Shown piece by piece: positions 25,779-33,777 of a DNA stretch of 51,254 bases. The notes beneath the pieces are model-generated. The model was not told the DNA's origin, ran no database searches, and saw nothing but the letters and a program-made list of their open reading frames with translations. The position numbers were made by a program, and so were the translations under genes. Positions within the stretch are counted from its first letter, which is position 1; every line of letters begins with the position of its first letter. Source of the stretch: a bacterium (GTDB taxonomy: Bacteria; Bacillota; Clostridia; Lachnospirales; Lachnospiraceae); the NCBI GenBank assembly GCA_028727105.1, contig JAQYOU010000142.1, positions 1-51,254 on the forward strand. The letters are read 5' to 3'.

Positions 25779-26789
25779 ATGAGTGTCTTAGATAAAATTT
25801 ATGAAAAGGCAAAACAGGATCCGCAAAAAGTCGCGTTTCCGGAAGCAGCCAATGAAAAGATGATGCAGGCGGCCTATGAGACCGGAAAAGAGGGTTACAT
25901 CATCCCTGTATTGGTTGGAAATGCAGCGGAGCTGGAAGCACTCGCTGCAGAAAGAGGCTATGACGTATCCGTATTTCAGATCGTGGATATCCACGATGAG
26001 GCGTATAAAAACAGCGTGATCGAACGGTATGTTGCACTGGAGGATACGCGCTTAAAAGAAAAAGCACTTGGACGCCGTATGGAGGATTCCCTCTATTTTG
26101 CGATGGCAATGCAAAAGATTGGCGATGCAGATGTTACCTTTGCAGGAATCGACAACACCACCGGAGATGTGCTTTTAGCAGGACAGATGATCATCGGATT
26201 AAAACCCGGTATCAGCACAATCTCCAGCATTGGCCTGTGTGATATTCCCGGATATGAGGGAAGCGAAGGCTCTTTGCTTGCAGTTGGTGACAGTGCCGTG
26301 TGCACAAACCCGAATCCGGAGCAGCTTGCCAGCATTGCAATCTCTGCATGTGATACGGTACATGAGCTTTTGGACTGGGAGCCGCGCTGTGCAATGATCA
26401 GTTATTCTACGCTCGGCAGTGGACAGGGCGAGCTGATCGACAAGGTGACACAGGCTCTGGCGATCGCCAATGAGCAGCGACCGGATCTGAATATCGACGG
26501 AGAATTTCAGCTGGATGCAGCCATTGTTCCGGCTGTCGCAGCGAAAAAGGTCACCAGGGAGAGCAAGGTGGCAGGAAAGGCCAATGTGCTGATCTGGCCG
26601 GATCTGAACGTGGGAAATACAGCGGTGAAGCTGATCCAGCAGTTTGGGCATGCAGATGCCTATGGACCGATGCTGCAGGGCTTCAACAGCATTGTCTGTG
26701 ACTGCTCCAGAGGGGCCCCGGTTTCTGAGATCAAGGGAAATGTCGTGATCTCTGCAGTCCGGGCAGCAGGAAGCAAAAGTAACCGTTAA
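25779..26789 (+). CDS. Phosphate acyltransferase (PTA/PTB family)
   Basis: This 336-residue enzyme of the phosphate acetyl/butyryltransferase family exchanges an acyl thioester with phosphate to give acyl phosphate. Recognisable segments are VAFPEAANEKMM (residues 18-29), DGEFQLDAAIVPAVAAKK, ANVLIWPDLNVGN and QGFNSIVCDCSRG. The C-terminal pattern is closer to phosphotransacetylase than to Ptb. The ATG at 25779 follows GAGGAG within the end of the ACP gene; a longer frame from 25725 runs through the ACP gene and is rejected. It supplies the butyrate kinase of the same operon. Whether it uses acyl-CoA or acyl-ACP is open; its placement directly after the ACP makes the latter worth testing. Confidence 0.9.
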   Translation: MSVLDKIYEKAKQDPQKVAFPEAANEKMMQAAYETGKEGYIIPVLVGNAAELEALAAERGYDVSVFQIVDIHDEAYKNSVIERYVALEDTRLKEKALGRRMEDSLYFAMAMQKIGDADVTFAGIDNTTGDVLLAGQMIIGLKPGISTISSIGLCDIPGYEGSEGSLLAVGDSAVCTNPNPEQLASIAISACDTVHELLDWEPRCAMISYSTLGSGQGELIDKVTQALAIANEQRPDLNIDGEFQLDAAIVPAVAAKKVTRESKVAGKANVLIWPDLNVGNTAVKLIQQFGHADAYGPMLQGFNSIVCDCSRGAPVSEIKGNVVISAVRAAGSKSNR

Positions 26790-26833
26790 AAGCAGCTGTG
26801 AAGCTACGGAACAGATTTCAAGTAAAAAATAAA

Positions 26834-27628
26834 ATGGAACAGAAAAAAATCATACTCAATCACACAGAACCGTTTCCGGATGTATATCAGATACAGGACG
26901 GTTGTGGAAATTTTGCAACATTAGTCGTAGGGCAGCAAAAGGCGCTGCTCTACGACACCTTGATGGGAGCGGGAGATTTGCGTAGCTATGTGGAACATAT
27001 CACGCAGCTCCCGTTACTTGTTATCAACAGCCATTGTCATCCGGATCACTGCGGGGGAAACACGCAGTTTGATCAGGTGTACTGCAGCTTTGAGGATCTG
27101 GAGCTTTTTGGAACGGATTTTTGCGAAAAATACGCAGCGGCTACCGGGCATACATTTGAACTTCTGCCAAAGGAGCGGCTGCTGCCGTTAGCGGAGGGCG
27201 ATACCTTTGATCTGGGCGGTATCCACGCGGAGGTCCTTGCGCTTCCCGGGCATACGAAGGGGAGCCTTGGTGTGCTGCTGCCGGAAAAGCAGCTGCTTTT
27301 GGCAGCAGATGCCATTTCTCCGCAGATGTGTCTGTTTCTGGAAGGAACATTGACGTTAAAGGAATATCGAAAAACATTAGAAAAACTAAAAACCATCGAA
27401 TTTTCTCATTTCCTGTTGGGACATTTTGCGCAGCCGTTTCGAAGGGAGCTCTTAGAACAGTTAGAGGCGTGCAGCCGCCTGCCCGGACACAAACGGGGCT
27501 ATCTGTATGCGTACTCGCAGATCCCGGAATATCAGGGCATGTTCTATATTTATGAGACAAGAAACCAGGAAATTCAGGAGATGATATGTATTATTACAAA
27601 GGAAGGGGATTGTTATGAAGAAAGTTAA
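26834..27628 (+). CDS. MBL-fold metallo-hydrolase
   Basis: This 264-residue metallo-beta-lactamase-fold protein has the metal motif SHCHPDH (His67, His69, Asp71, His72), then LPGHTKGS and AADAISP, and a late HFLLGH. It probably binds two zinc or iron ions and hydrolyses a thioester, lactone or cyclic ketone. Start choice is uncertain: the ATG at 26834 has only a weak site, and a GTG at 26798 is possible. It overlaps the transporter gene by 14 bases, so the two are coupled. A role as thioesterase or ring-opening hydrolase in this operon is inference. Confidence 0.8.
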   Translation: MEQKKIILNHTEPFPDVYQIQDGCGNFATLVVGQQKALLYDTLMGAGDLRSYVEHITQLPLLVINSHCHPDHCGGNTQFDQVYCSFEDLELFGTDFCEKYAAATGHTFELLPKERLLPLAEGDTFDLGGIHAEVLALPGHTKGSLGVLLPEKQLLLAADAISPQMCLFLEGTLTLKEYRKTLEKLKTIEFSHFLLGHFAQPFRRELLEQLEACSRLPGHKRGYLYAYSQIPEYQGMFYIYETRNQEIQEMICIITKEGDCYEES

Positions 27629-28847
27629 TCGCTGGGTGATCCTTATTGCCAGTTGTCTGATCAATCTGTGCATCGGATCTGTCTATGCATGGAGTATTTT
27701 TGCATCACCGATGGCAGTGCATCTGTCAGGCGTGACAGGCACAGAGATCACACCGGCACAGCTGGCCATCGTATTCACGGTAGCCAATCTGCTGGGACCG
27801 GTCACGATGATCACCGGCGGAAAGATCAATGATACGTTAGGACCGCGGATGGTACTTCTGGCAGGCGGTGTGATGTTTGCGGCGGGACTCATCCTGTCCG
27901 GATTTGCAAAGAGTGTGGGCATGCTCATTTTAGGCTACGGTATCATCGCAGGACTGGGCCTCGGTTTTGCTTACGGCTGCACGATCAGCAATTCTGTGAA
28001 GTTTTTTCCGGATAAAAAGGGGCTGATCGGAGGAATCTGTACCGCCTCCTACGGACTGAGCTCCGTGCTCCTTCCGCCGATCGCCACTGTGTTGATCGAA
28101 AAGCTTGGCATTACAAGTACCTTCCAGGTGTTGGGAATCGTTTTCGGTGTGATCGTCTGCGGCGCGTCTTTATTTGTACAGAAATGTCCGCCGGGCTATG
28201 CACCGGAGGGCTACGTGGCACAGGCAGGCAGCGCTGTAGCTGCCCCTGTGGATAAGGACTGGAAGGAGATGTTAAAAAGTCCGGTTTTTTATATTATGCT
28301 TGCAATCTTATTGTGCGGTGCATTCAGTGGCATGATGTGTATCTCACAGGCTGCATCCATTGCCCAGGGGATGATCGGTATGAGCGTTTCCCTGTCAGCC
28401 ACCGCTGTATCCGTTCTGGCATTGTTTAATGCGTCCGGAAGAATTCTTGCAGGCCGTCTCTCCGATGTCATCGGACGGATCCACACGCTTTCGCTCGGAT
28501 GTCTGGTAGAGGTAGCAGGGCTTTTTTGTCTGTTTTGCTGCAGGGAAGGCAGTGTGGTACTGTTTTTTGCCGGGATCGCAATGATCGGCATCGCTTTTGG
28601 AACATTTATGGGCGTGTATCCGGGCTTTACTGCTGACCAGTTCGGAACGAAAAACAACAGTGTGAATTACGGTATCATGTTCATCGGTTTTGCCGCAGCG
28701 GGTTACCTGGGACCGGTGACGATGAAAAACATTTACGGACAGACCGGAGCCTACAAAATGGCATTTCTCGTGGCAATCGCCATCGGAGTGCTGGGGCTTT
28801 TGTTGACCTTGATGATCAGCACATTGCTGAAAAGAGAGAAAACGTAA
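27615..28847 (+). CDS. OFA-family MFS transporter (oxalate/formate antiporter type)
   Basis: This 410-residue membrane protein has about 12 segments, with the OFA hallmark CIGSVYAWSIF near residue 20 and a typical long central loop around residues 195-215. OFA members move small carboxylates, often as antiporters or with protons. As the last gene of the operon it could import the organic-acid substrate or export the end product. AAGGAAGGGG lies before the ATG. No terminator hairpin was found in the 23 bases separating it from the convergent PucR gene. Confidence 0.9.
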   Translation: MKKVNRWVILIASCLINLCIGSVYAWSIFASPMAVHLSGVTGTEITPAQLAIVFTVANLLGPVTMITGGKINDTLGPRMVLLAGGVMFAAGLILSGFAKSVGMLILGYGIIAGLGLGFAYGCTISNSVKFFPDKKGLIGGICTASYGLSSVLLPPIATVLIEKLGITSTFQVLGIVFGVIVCGASLFVQKCPPGYAPEGYVAQAGSAVAAPVDKDWKEMLKSPVFYIMLAILLCGAFSGMMCISQAASIAQGMIGMSVSLSATAVSVLALFNASGRILAGRLSDVIGRIHTLSLGCLVEVAGLFCLFCCREGSVVLFFAGIAMIGIAFGTFMGVYPGFTADQFGTKNNSVNYGIMFIGFAAAGYLGPVTMKNIYGQTGAYKMAFLVAIAIGVLGLLLTLMISTLLKREKT

Positions 28848-28870
28848 AAAACACAAACTGCCTCTTCCGT

Positions 28871-30427
28871 TTATTCGATGGGAGAGCCTGTCTGCCAGAT
28901 CTCGTGAAACAGGATCTTCAGCAGCCGCAGCGAATATTCATATGAGAATAACGCATCCTTATCATCCAAATGAATGCCAAATAATTGCCGCATCTTATCA
29001 AATCGGTAGAACAGGGTCGATTTGTGAATAAAGAGGGCATTGGCAGTTGCCTGGGCATTGCGGTTGTTATCGAAGAATACCTCCAGTGTGTGAAGATATT
29101 CAGTATGGTTTGCTTTGTCGTGCTTTTGCATAAATTTTATGGCCGGATGAATGGAGGCAGATACGAGTTCCTTGTTTTGTAAGGCATCAACCACTTGTGA
29201 GAAATAGTGATCACGGTAATAGATGATCGGATGTTCACTGTAAGTGACAAGTTTTTTTAAGATCAGACTGTTACATTGTGCAAAGTAAGCAGAACTGTCT
29301 TTGAGTGTATCATACAGATAACTGACAGCTGCGATCATATGATTCATCGTGAGAAAGGTTTCCAGTCTGCTTTCCTGTTTTTCGATCAGAGTCCTCATCT
29401 CAGAAGTAGCTACTAAGGTGACGAAACGATTTCCGAATATACCGGTGATGCTGTCCGGCAGGATCAAAGACAGCTGCTGTATATAGTAGTGATCAGCCAT
29501 AAGCTTCATCGAAGGATTGCGGAAGCTGCAGATAACCAGATAATAGTAGCTGCCTGGTTTTAGCCCTAAAAAGGATAGCTGCTCTCTGATTATTTCTTCG
29601 CTATCGAAGTGACCGGCAAACAGATCTCTTAAGAACATGTCATATTTGATGCCCTGAGGGTTGCGATAACTGTCATCCTTTTGTAACTGAATGGAGATCA
29701 TTTGTGTCAGTGAATGGATCAGATCCAGATCCGCGTCGGTGTATTCCCGTTCGATGCATCGGATGCAGACATAACCAATCACAGCACGTTTGATCCTTAC
29801 GCTTTGGAAGATCCAGTCATAGGGATAGTCGTCGACCTTTGTGGCAAAAGGATAAACGGAGTGGTAGATGTGATCCGTGATCCGATTGTGCTTCATGTTT
29901 TCTGAAAACACGGACTTTAATGAAAGCCTGTGATTACGGATCTCCAAATTAACATCATCGCTCACCTCGGGATAGGATGAGAGGACGGAGTAACTGCTAT
30001 CACATAGGACAATGGGATTTTGAATGAATTTGTAGGCTGTTTGCAGCAAGGCATCTAAGCCCAGCCCGTTATGTAAGGCACGAAACAGTGTTTGCTTGTG
30101 TATTTCGACCTGCTGATAGCAAAGCAGGACATCTTCGATCACATTGTATAATTCGATCAAGTCCAGCTCTTCGCTGATAGAAAGAGCGTCTGAGACCGGT
30201 GTTTTTTCCTGACAATCAATAAACAGTATGTCGCCATAGAGCATTTGGCTTCCGTATTTTGAGAAGGAAGCCAGATACAGGATATTTGGTGATAAGTAGG
30301 AAATAGCTACATCCGTATCTGTCAAAAACCGTATTCCGTCAATTGTATGTCTATCCTGACAGTTTCCATGAATTTCCACATGGAAAGTTTTTTTGATCTC
30401 TTCGATGATTCCTGATAAATAAGCCAT
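28871..30427 (-). CDS. PucR/CdaR-type transcriptional regulator
   Basis: This 518-residue regulator has a long sensor region (an N-terminal PucR-like domain, then a GAF-like middle with IGYVCIRCI) and a C-terminal HTH_30 domain (YLHTLEVFFDNNRN, then NALFIHKSTLFYRFDKM). The family controls purine, sugar-acid and aromatic-compound catabolism through a bound metabolite. The ATG at 30427 has GAAAGGG in the right place; the earlier frame start at 30460 does not. It lies between the thiolase operon, which it converges on, and the flavodoxin/membrane-protein pair, from which it diverges. A 9-bp inverted repeat in the 187-base divergent region is the candidate target. Confidence 0.9.
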   Translation of the reverse strand: MAYLSGIIEEIKKTFHVEIHGNCQDRHTIDGIRFLTDTDVAISYLSPNILYLASFSKYGSQMLYGDILFIDCQEKTPVSDALSISEELDLIELYNVIEDVLLCYQQVEIHKQTLFRALHNGLGLDALLQTAYKFIQNPIVLCDSSYSVLSSYPEVSDDVNLEIRNHRLSLKSVFSENMKHNRITDHIYHSVYPFATKVDDYPYDWIFQSVRIKRAVIGYVCIRCIEREYTDADLDLIHSLTQMISIQLQKDDSYRNPQGIKYDMFLRDLFAGHFDSEEIIREQLSFLGLKPGSYYYLVICSFRNPSMKLMADHYYIQQLSLILPDSITGIFGNRFVTLVATSEMRTLIEKQESRLETFLTMNHMIAAVSYLYDTLKDSSAYFAQCNSLILKKLVTYSEHPIIYYRDHYFSQVVDALQNKELVSASIHPAIKFMQKHDKANHTEYLHTLEVFFDNNRNAQATANALFIHKSTLFYRFDKMRQLFGIHLDDKDALFSYEYSLRLLKILFHEIWQTGSPIE

Positions 30428-30495
30428 ATGCAAGCCCTTTCGTGAAATGATTGCTACCATAAATTCTATCAGACATTTGTAGGAAAATATATACT

Positions 30496-30540
30496 ATTTT
30501 TTGCGGATTCTTCTATTATTGTTGGATGTTTGCAAAAAAT
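30496..30540. promoter_or_regulatory. Candidate PucR operator in the divergent intergenic region
   Basis: ATTTTTTGC (30496-30504) and its exact reverse complement GCAAAAAAT (30532-30540) are separated by 27 bases, so the arm centres are 36 bases apart, between three and four helical turns. The right arm lies about 75 bases before the reductase start. AT-rich repeats occur by chance more easily, so confidence is moderate. Confidence 0.4.
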
Positions 30541-30614
30541 CGACATGTTATATTTATATCACGAAATGAAACGGCATAAGAAAAAACAATCATCATTTCA
30601 AAGGAGGATAACAA

Positions 30615-31562
30615 ATGAGTATCAAGGTAATGGGTGTTACAGCAGGAAGGAAAAACAGTAACAGTGAGATTCTGTTGAAAGAAGCTTTGATCGCATGTGA
30701 AGAGGCTGGTGCAGAGGTCACGATGATCAATCTGAGAGATTATCATATTCTGGATTGTACCGGCTGTACTTCCTGTACGATCGGAATGTCTCAGGGGAAA
30801 AATGTTGGATGCGTTCTGGATGACAAGGATGACAAGAAGAAGATCATGGATGTTTTATTAAATCAGGACGCGGTTATTTTTTCCGTGCCCACATATGACT
30901 TAATGCCCTCGGCAGAATATCTGGCGTTTGCCCAGAGAAGCTTAAGCTATGAGACAGCATTTCTTGAGACGATCGGTGCCATCGAGCATAGAGACCGTGT
31001 GGCAGGATTGATCTCTGTCGGTGGATCGACCCGTGCATGGCAGTCTATGGCATTGGAGGGATTGCAGGCAACAATGTTTACGACAGACATGAAGGTAGTT
31101 GACATGATACTGGCAACGAAAGTGCCGGGTCCTGCCCAGTGTCTCCTTGACGATGAGTTGATCCAGCGTGCCCACAAAATGGGTGAAAACATCATCAAAG
31201 CGGTAATGACACCGCCGGAAAACCGCACATGGCTTGGGGATGAGGATATGGGATGGTGCCCGAACTGCCATTCAAATGCACTTGCATTGGGAGAGATGCA
31301 GTGGGATGGCTTGCATTATCCGATTGAGTGCCAGGTATGCGGAGCAGGCGGAACTCTGGAAAAGACAGAAGACGGAAAATGGAAATTTGTGATTCAGGAA
31401 AACGGATTATTGAAGGATCGCACAACAGTGGAAGGCCGGGCAAGACATCTGGAAGAGATTGCTCATACACAGGGCGGATTTTTCATAAATCCCGAAAACA
31501 GAGAGATCGTTGGAAAGAAGATCATCAGATACAAAGAGAAAACATTTAAGGGAATCGACTAA
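30615..31562 (+). CDS. Flavodoxin-fold NAD(P)H:flavin reductase with C-terminal zinc ribbon, copy 1
   Basis: This 315-residue protein is of the NADPH-dependent FMN reductase/flavodoxin group. The N-terminal half has TAGRKNSNSEILL (FMN phosphate loop), CTGCTSCTIG with several cysteines near residue 50, and VPTYDLMPSAEYLAF. The C-terminal third carries a four-cysteine zinc ribbon (CPNC and CQVCG) not present in simple reductases. It is a clear paralogue of the protein at 39.4 kb. The gene starts behind AAAGGAGGA and is followed after 20 bases by a small membrane protein. Reduction of a quinone-, enone- or aromatic-type compound is possible; the substrate is unknown. Confidence 0.85.
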   Translation: MSIKVMGVTAGRKNSNSEILLKEALIACEEAGAEVTMINLRDYHILDCTGCTSCTIGMSQGKNVGCVLDDKDDKKKIMDVLLNQDAVIFSVPTYDLMPSAEYLAFAQRSLSYETAFLETIGAIEHRDRVAGLISVGGSTRAWQSMALEGLQATMFTTDMKVVDMILATKVPGPAQCLLDDELIQRAHKMGENIIKAVMTPPENRTWLGDEDMGWCPNCHSNALALGEMQWDGLHYPIECQVCGAGGTLEKTEDGKWKFVIQENGLLKDRTTVEGRARHLEEIAHTQGGFFINPENREIVGKKIIRYKEKTFKGID

Positions 31563-31582
31563 ATACAAAGGAGAGCGACGTT

Positions 31583-32041
31583 ATGAATAACAGCTTTAAA
31601 TATCGTGCGGTAAATGCATTGATCATGAATATTCCGATTGCATTATCTATTTCACTCACAGCACAGCTTTTGGCGATCCATACCGTGATTCCACAGCTGC
31701 TGGGCATCAATTTTTTGATCGCATATGTCATTTCCTTTATTGTTGGTGTGACAGTGCCTGCCGTAAAATGGGGAATCAGCTTTGCCCTGGCATGTAAAAC
31801 GAAACCCGATACACTTCCATTTGGATTATGCATCAATGTCATTGTGAATCTGGTATATGTTTTGATCAATTGCCTGATCCTTTCATATTTCAATATCTGT
31901 ATTTTGGAGAAAGCACCGCTCATCGCGTATTTCATCGGTATGGCAACAACATTTATCCCTATTTATATTGTGGGATACATCGTGTCCTTTTTATGGAATC
32001 GCCCCGCAGAGAAAATTACAAAGAGTATTTGCGGCGAGTGA
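31583..32041 (+). CDS. Small four-helix membrane protein, second copy
   Basis: This 152-residue protein has about four hydrophobic segments and a polar central stretch (VPAVKWGISFALACKTKPD) that corresponds to the PVEKIG..CKPGS stretch of the protein at 23.3 kb. The two share helix layout and length, so I call them paralogues, although identity is low by eye. AAAGGAGAG precedes the ATG. The gene ends before a strong bidirectional terminator. Function is unknown; pairing with a flavin reductase here and with a reductase chain there suggests a common role. Confidence 0.75.
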   Translation: MNNSFKYRAVNALIMNIPIALSISLTAQLLAIHTVIPQLLGINFLIAYVISFIVGVTVPAVKWGISFALACKTKPDTLPFGLCINVIVNLVYVLINCLILSYFNICILEKAPLIAYFIGMATTFIPIYIVGYIVSFLWNRPAEKITKSICGE

Positions 32042-32073
32042 GAAAGGGAACGGTTCTTTTTGGGAATAACAGC

Positions 32074-32117
32074 AAAAAGCCTTGCAGCAAAATGAATATT
32101 TGGCTGCAAGGCTTTTT
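32074..32117. terminator. Bidirectional terminator, 15-bp stem
   Basis: AAAAAGCCTTGCAGC (32074-32088) pairs perfectly with GCTGCAAGGCTTTTT (32103-32117), and more T residues follow. It serves both the membrane-protein gene and the convergent GH35-like gene. Confidence 0.9.
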
Positions 32118-32124
32118 TTCTGTT

Positions 32125-33663
32125 TTAATACTTATAAAGCTCTATCAGATAACACTGTGCTATATCTCCAAAACGTACAGACATTTTTTCGTCTCCGTTT
32201 AACGTACGTCCCGGAATCCATTCTCCGTCTTTTAGCTCGCCTTCTTCAAAATGAATGACATCAACTTTTACGTTTTCACCGGCTTTCGGACGAAAAGTGA
32301 GTGTTGACATCATTCCGATCATCAGAAATTTATCGGAATCCAGCTCATAGATCATTCCGGCAGCCAGAGGTTTACGGGGCATCCGCGGCGAATAAGCAAT
32401 CTGGATGTCATACTTCTCAAACTCCAGAAAAGTGCCGTAGTCGGTTTCGGATTTACGGACATAGCTTTGAAGCTTTGGAGTACCGCGGTATTTCAGGTAA
32501 ACCGGTTTCATATCTTCCATTAACTGATATACACGGGAGAGATATGCCTTGCTTCCTTCAATATCAAAGGCAGAAGGGTCAATGTTTAAGGCAACCATCA
32601 CCTCCATCGGCGGTTTATCAATGGCATCCGGATCCATTGCAAGTTCTTCGATTCCAAAAGGAGAATAGCAGATCGCATGATGTTTTCCAAAAGCATACAG
32701 GCAGTAAGAGGCCGTGACAGCATCTTTGCGCACCTCCGGAATGAACAGGGGATTTCCTTCATAATGATATTCATCTAAGATCTGTGGCACATAAGGTACA
32801 TAAATATCCGGGGCGAAGGTAAAGAGTGACGGTGCTGTTGCACGCCAGATGGACTGCATGTGCACTACAGGACCGCCGCTTGGATAGGAACCTGCAAACC
32901 ATGGATACTGCTTCAGCCATGCATTTGTATAGCAGGGCAGGGGATATTCGTTTCGTCCTGCTTTTGTGATTTGCTCGACTGCCTTTGCAAAATAATAAGC
33001 CATAAAAGATTCTTCGGCTTCCTTTCCAAATACCTCTTTCCATGTTCCGCAGGAAAGACCAAGAGCAGAAATCAGGTGTTCAGGAACCGCCTGTTCGAAG
33101 GCTTCGTTTGCAGCATTGCTGTAATCGCGTTCCGTGCCAAGAAGCCCGATCTCATTTTCAACCTGAATGGTGATCACGGTGCTTTCCTGTTCATCAATTT
33201 CACGGATAAATCGAAGGAGTGAACGGAAAGCGGAGGCATCCTTTTCGATGGCGGCTTCGCAAAGCGGTGATATGGTATTGAGTGGTTCCCCGGTTACTTT
33301 TTTGGCGCGAAAGTAAGTGGCAGTATCTTTCTTCATCCATCCGGGAACATACATGGACTCCGCATTTTTCCACAGACCAAACCACAGGAAGATCAGTTTC
33401 ATATGGTTTTGCCTTGCCTGATGGATCAGCCCTTCAACAAGTGAAAAATCGTATACCCCTTCTTTTTTCTCAACTTGCTCCCAGTAGATGGGGATAATGA
33501 CAGAATTCATGTTCAGATCCTTCAAGTTGCTCCATACATTTTTTTCCATAAAATCAAGATTGCTTGCACTGGAATTATGGATTTCGCCGCTGAGTGCAAG
33601 AAAGGGCTTGTCATTCACATACAGTGTTTCAATGCCGTTGTCATTTCGGATTTCTGGAATCAT
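32125..33663 (-). CDS. GH35-like glycoside hydrolase (DUF5597-type beta-galactosidase family)
   Basis: This 512-residue cytoplasmic TIM-barrel enzyme has an N-terminal LALSGEIHNSSAS motif, the acid/base pair Asn170-Glu171 in QVENEIG, and the likely nucleophile Glu310 in FIPEVRKD. The last 150 residues form a beta domain. This layout matches the group annotated as GH35 with a DUF5597 domain. It should remove a terminal beta-galactosyl or related residue; exact sugar and linkage are not visible. AAGGAGG precedes the ATG. It is divergent from an AraC regulator with a perfect 12-bp inverted repeat in the shared region, so AraC control is likely. Confidence 0.85.
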   Translation of the reverse strand: MIPEIRNDNGIETLYVNDKPFLALSGEIHNSSASNLDFMEKNVWSNLKDLNMNSVIIPIYWEQVEKKEGVYDFSLVEGLIHQARQNHMKLIFLWFGLWKNAESMYVPGWMKKDTATYFRAKKVTGEPLNTISPLCEAAIEKDASAFRSLLRFIREIDEQESTVITIQVENEIGLLGTERDYSNAANEAFEQAVPEHLISALGLSCGTWKEVFGKEAEESFMAYYFAKAVEQITKAGRNEYPLPCYTNAWLKQYPWFAGSYPSGGPVVHMQSIWRATAPSLFTFAPDIYVPYVPQILDEYHYEGNPLFIPEVRKDAVTASYCLYAFGKHHAICYSPFGIEELAMDPDAIDKPPMEVMVALNIDPSAFDIEGSKAYLSRVYQLMEDMKPVYLKYRGTPKLQSYVRKSETDYGTFLEFEKYDIQIAYSPRMPRKPLAAGMIYELDSDKFLMIGMMSTLTFRPKAGENVKVDVIHFEEGELKDGEWIPGRTLNGDEKMSVRFGDIAQCYLIELYKY

Positions 33664-33715
33664 AGTAAAAACCTCCTTAAATTTGTTTTATATTTGCAAG
33701 TATAAAGCCTTTAGC

Positions 33716-33745
33716 TTGACATCTCAATCTAATTATTGTTATATT
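33716..33745 (+). promoter_or_regulatory. Promoter of the AraC gene
   Basis: TTGACA at 33716-33721 and TATATT at 33740-33745 have an 18-base spacer. The -10 box overlaps the left arm of the inverted repeat at 33732-33759, so a bound protein would occlude polymerase. Confidence 0.6.
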
Positions 33746-33759
33746 CATATAACAATAAT
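33732..33759. promoter_or_regulatory. Perfect 12-bp inverted repeat, candidate operator
   Basis: ATTATTGTTATA and TATAACAATAAT flank the spacer TTCA. It is the only strong symmetry in the 114 bases between the divergent GH35-like and AraC start codons and overlaps the AraC -10 box. Autoregulation plus control of the glycosidase is the likely role. Confidence 0.65.
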
Positions 33760-33777
33760 ACTCTGGAGGATAAGCCT

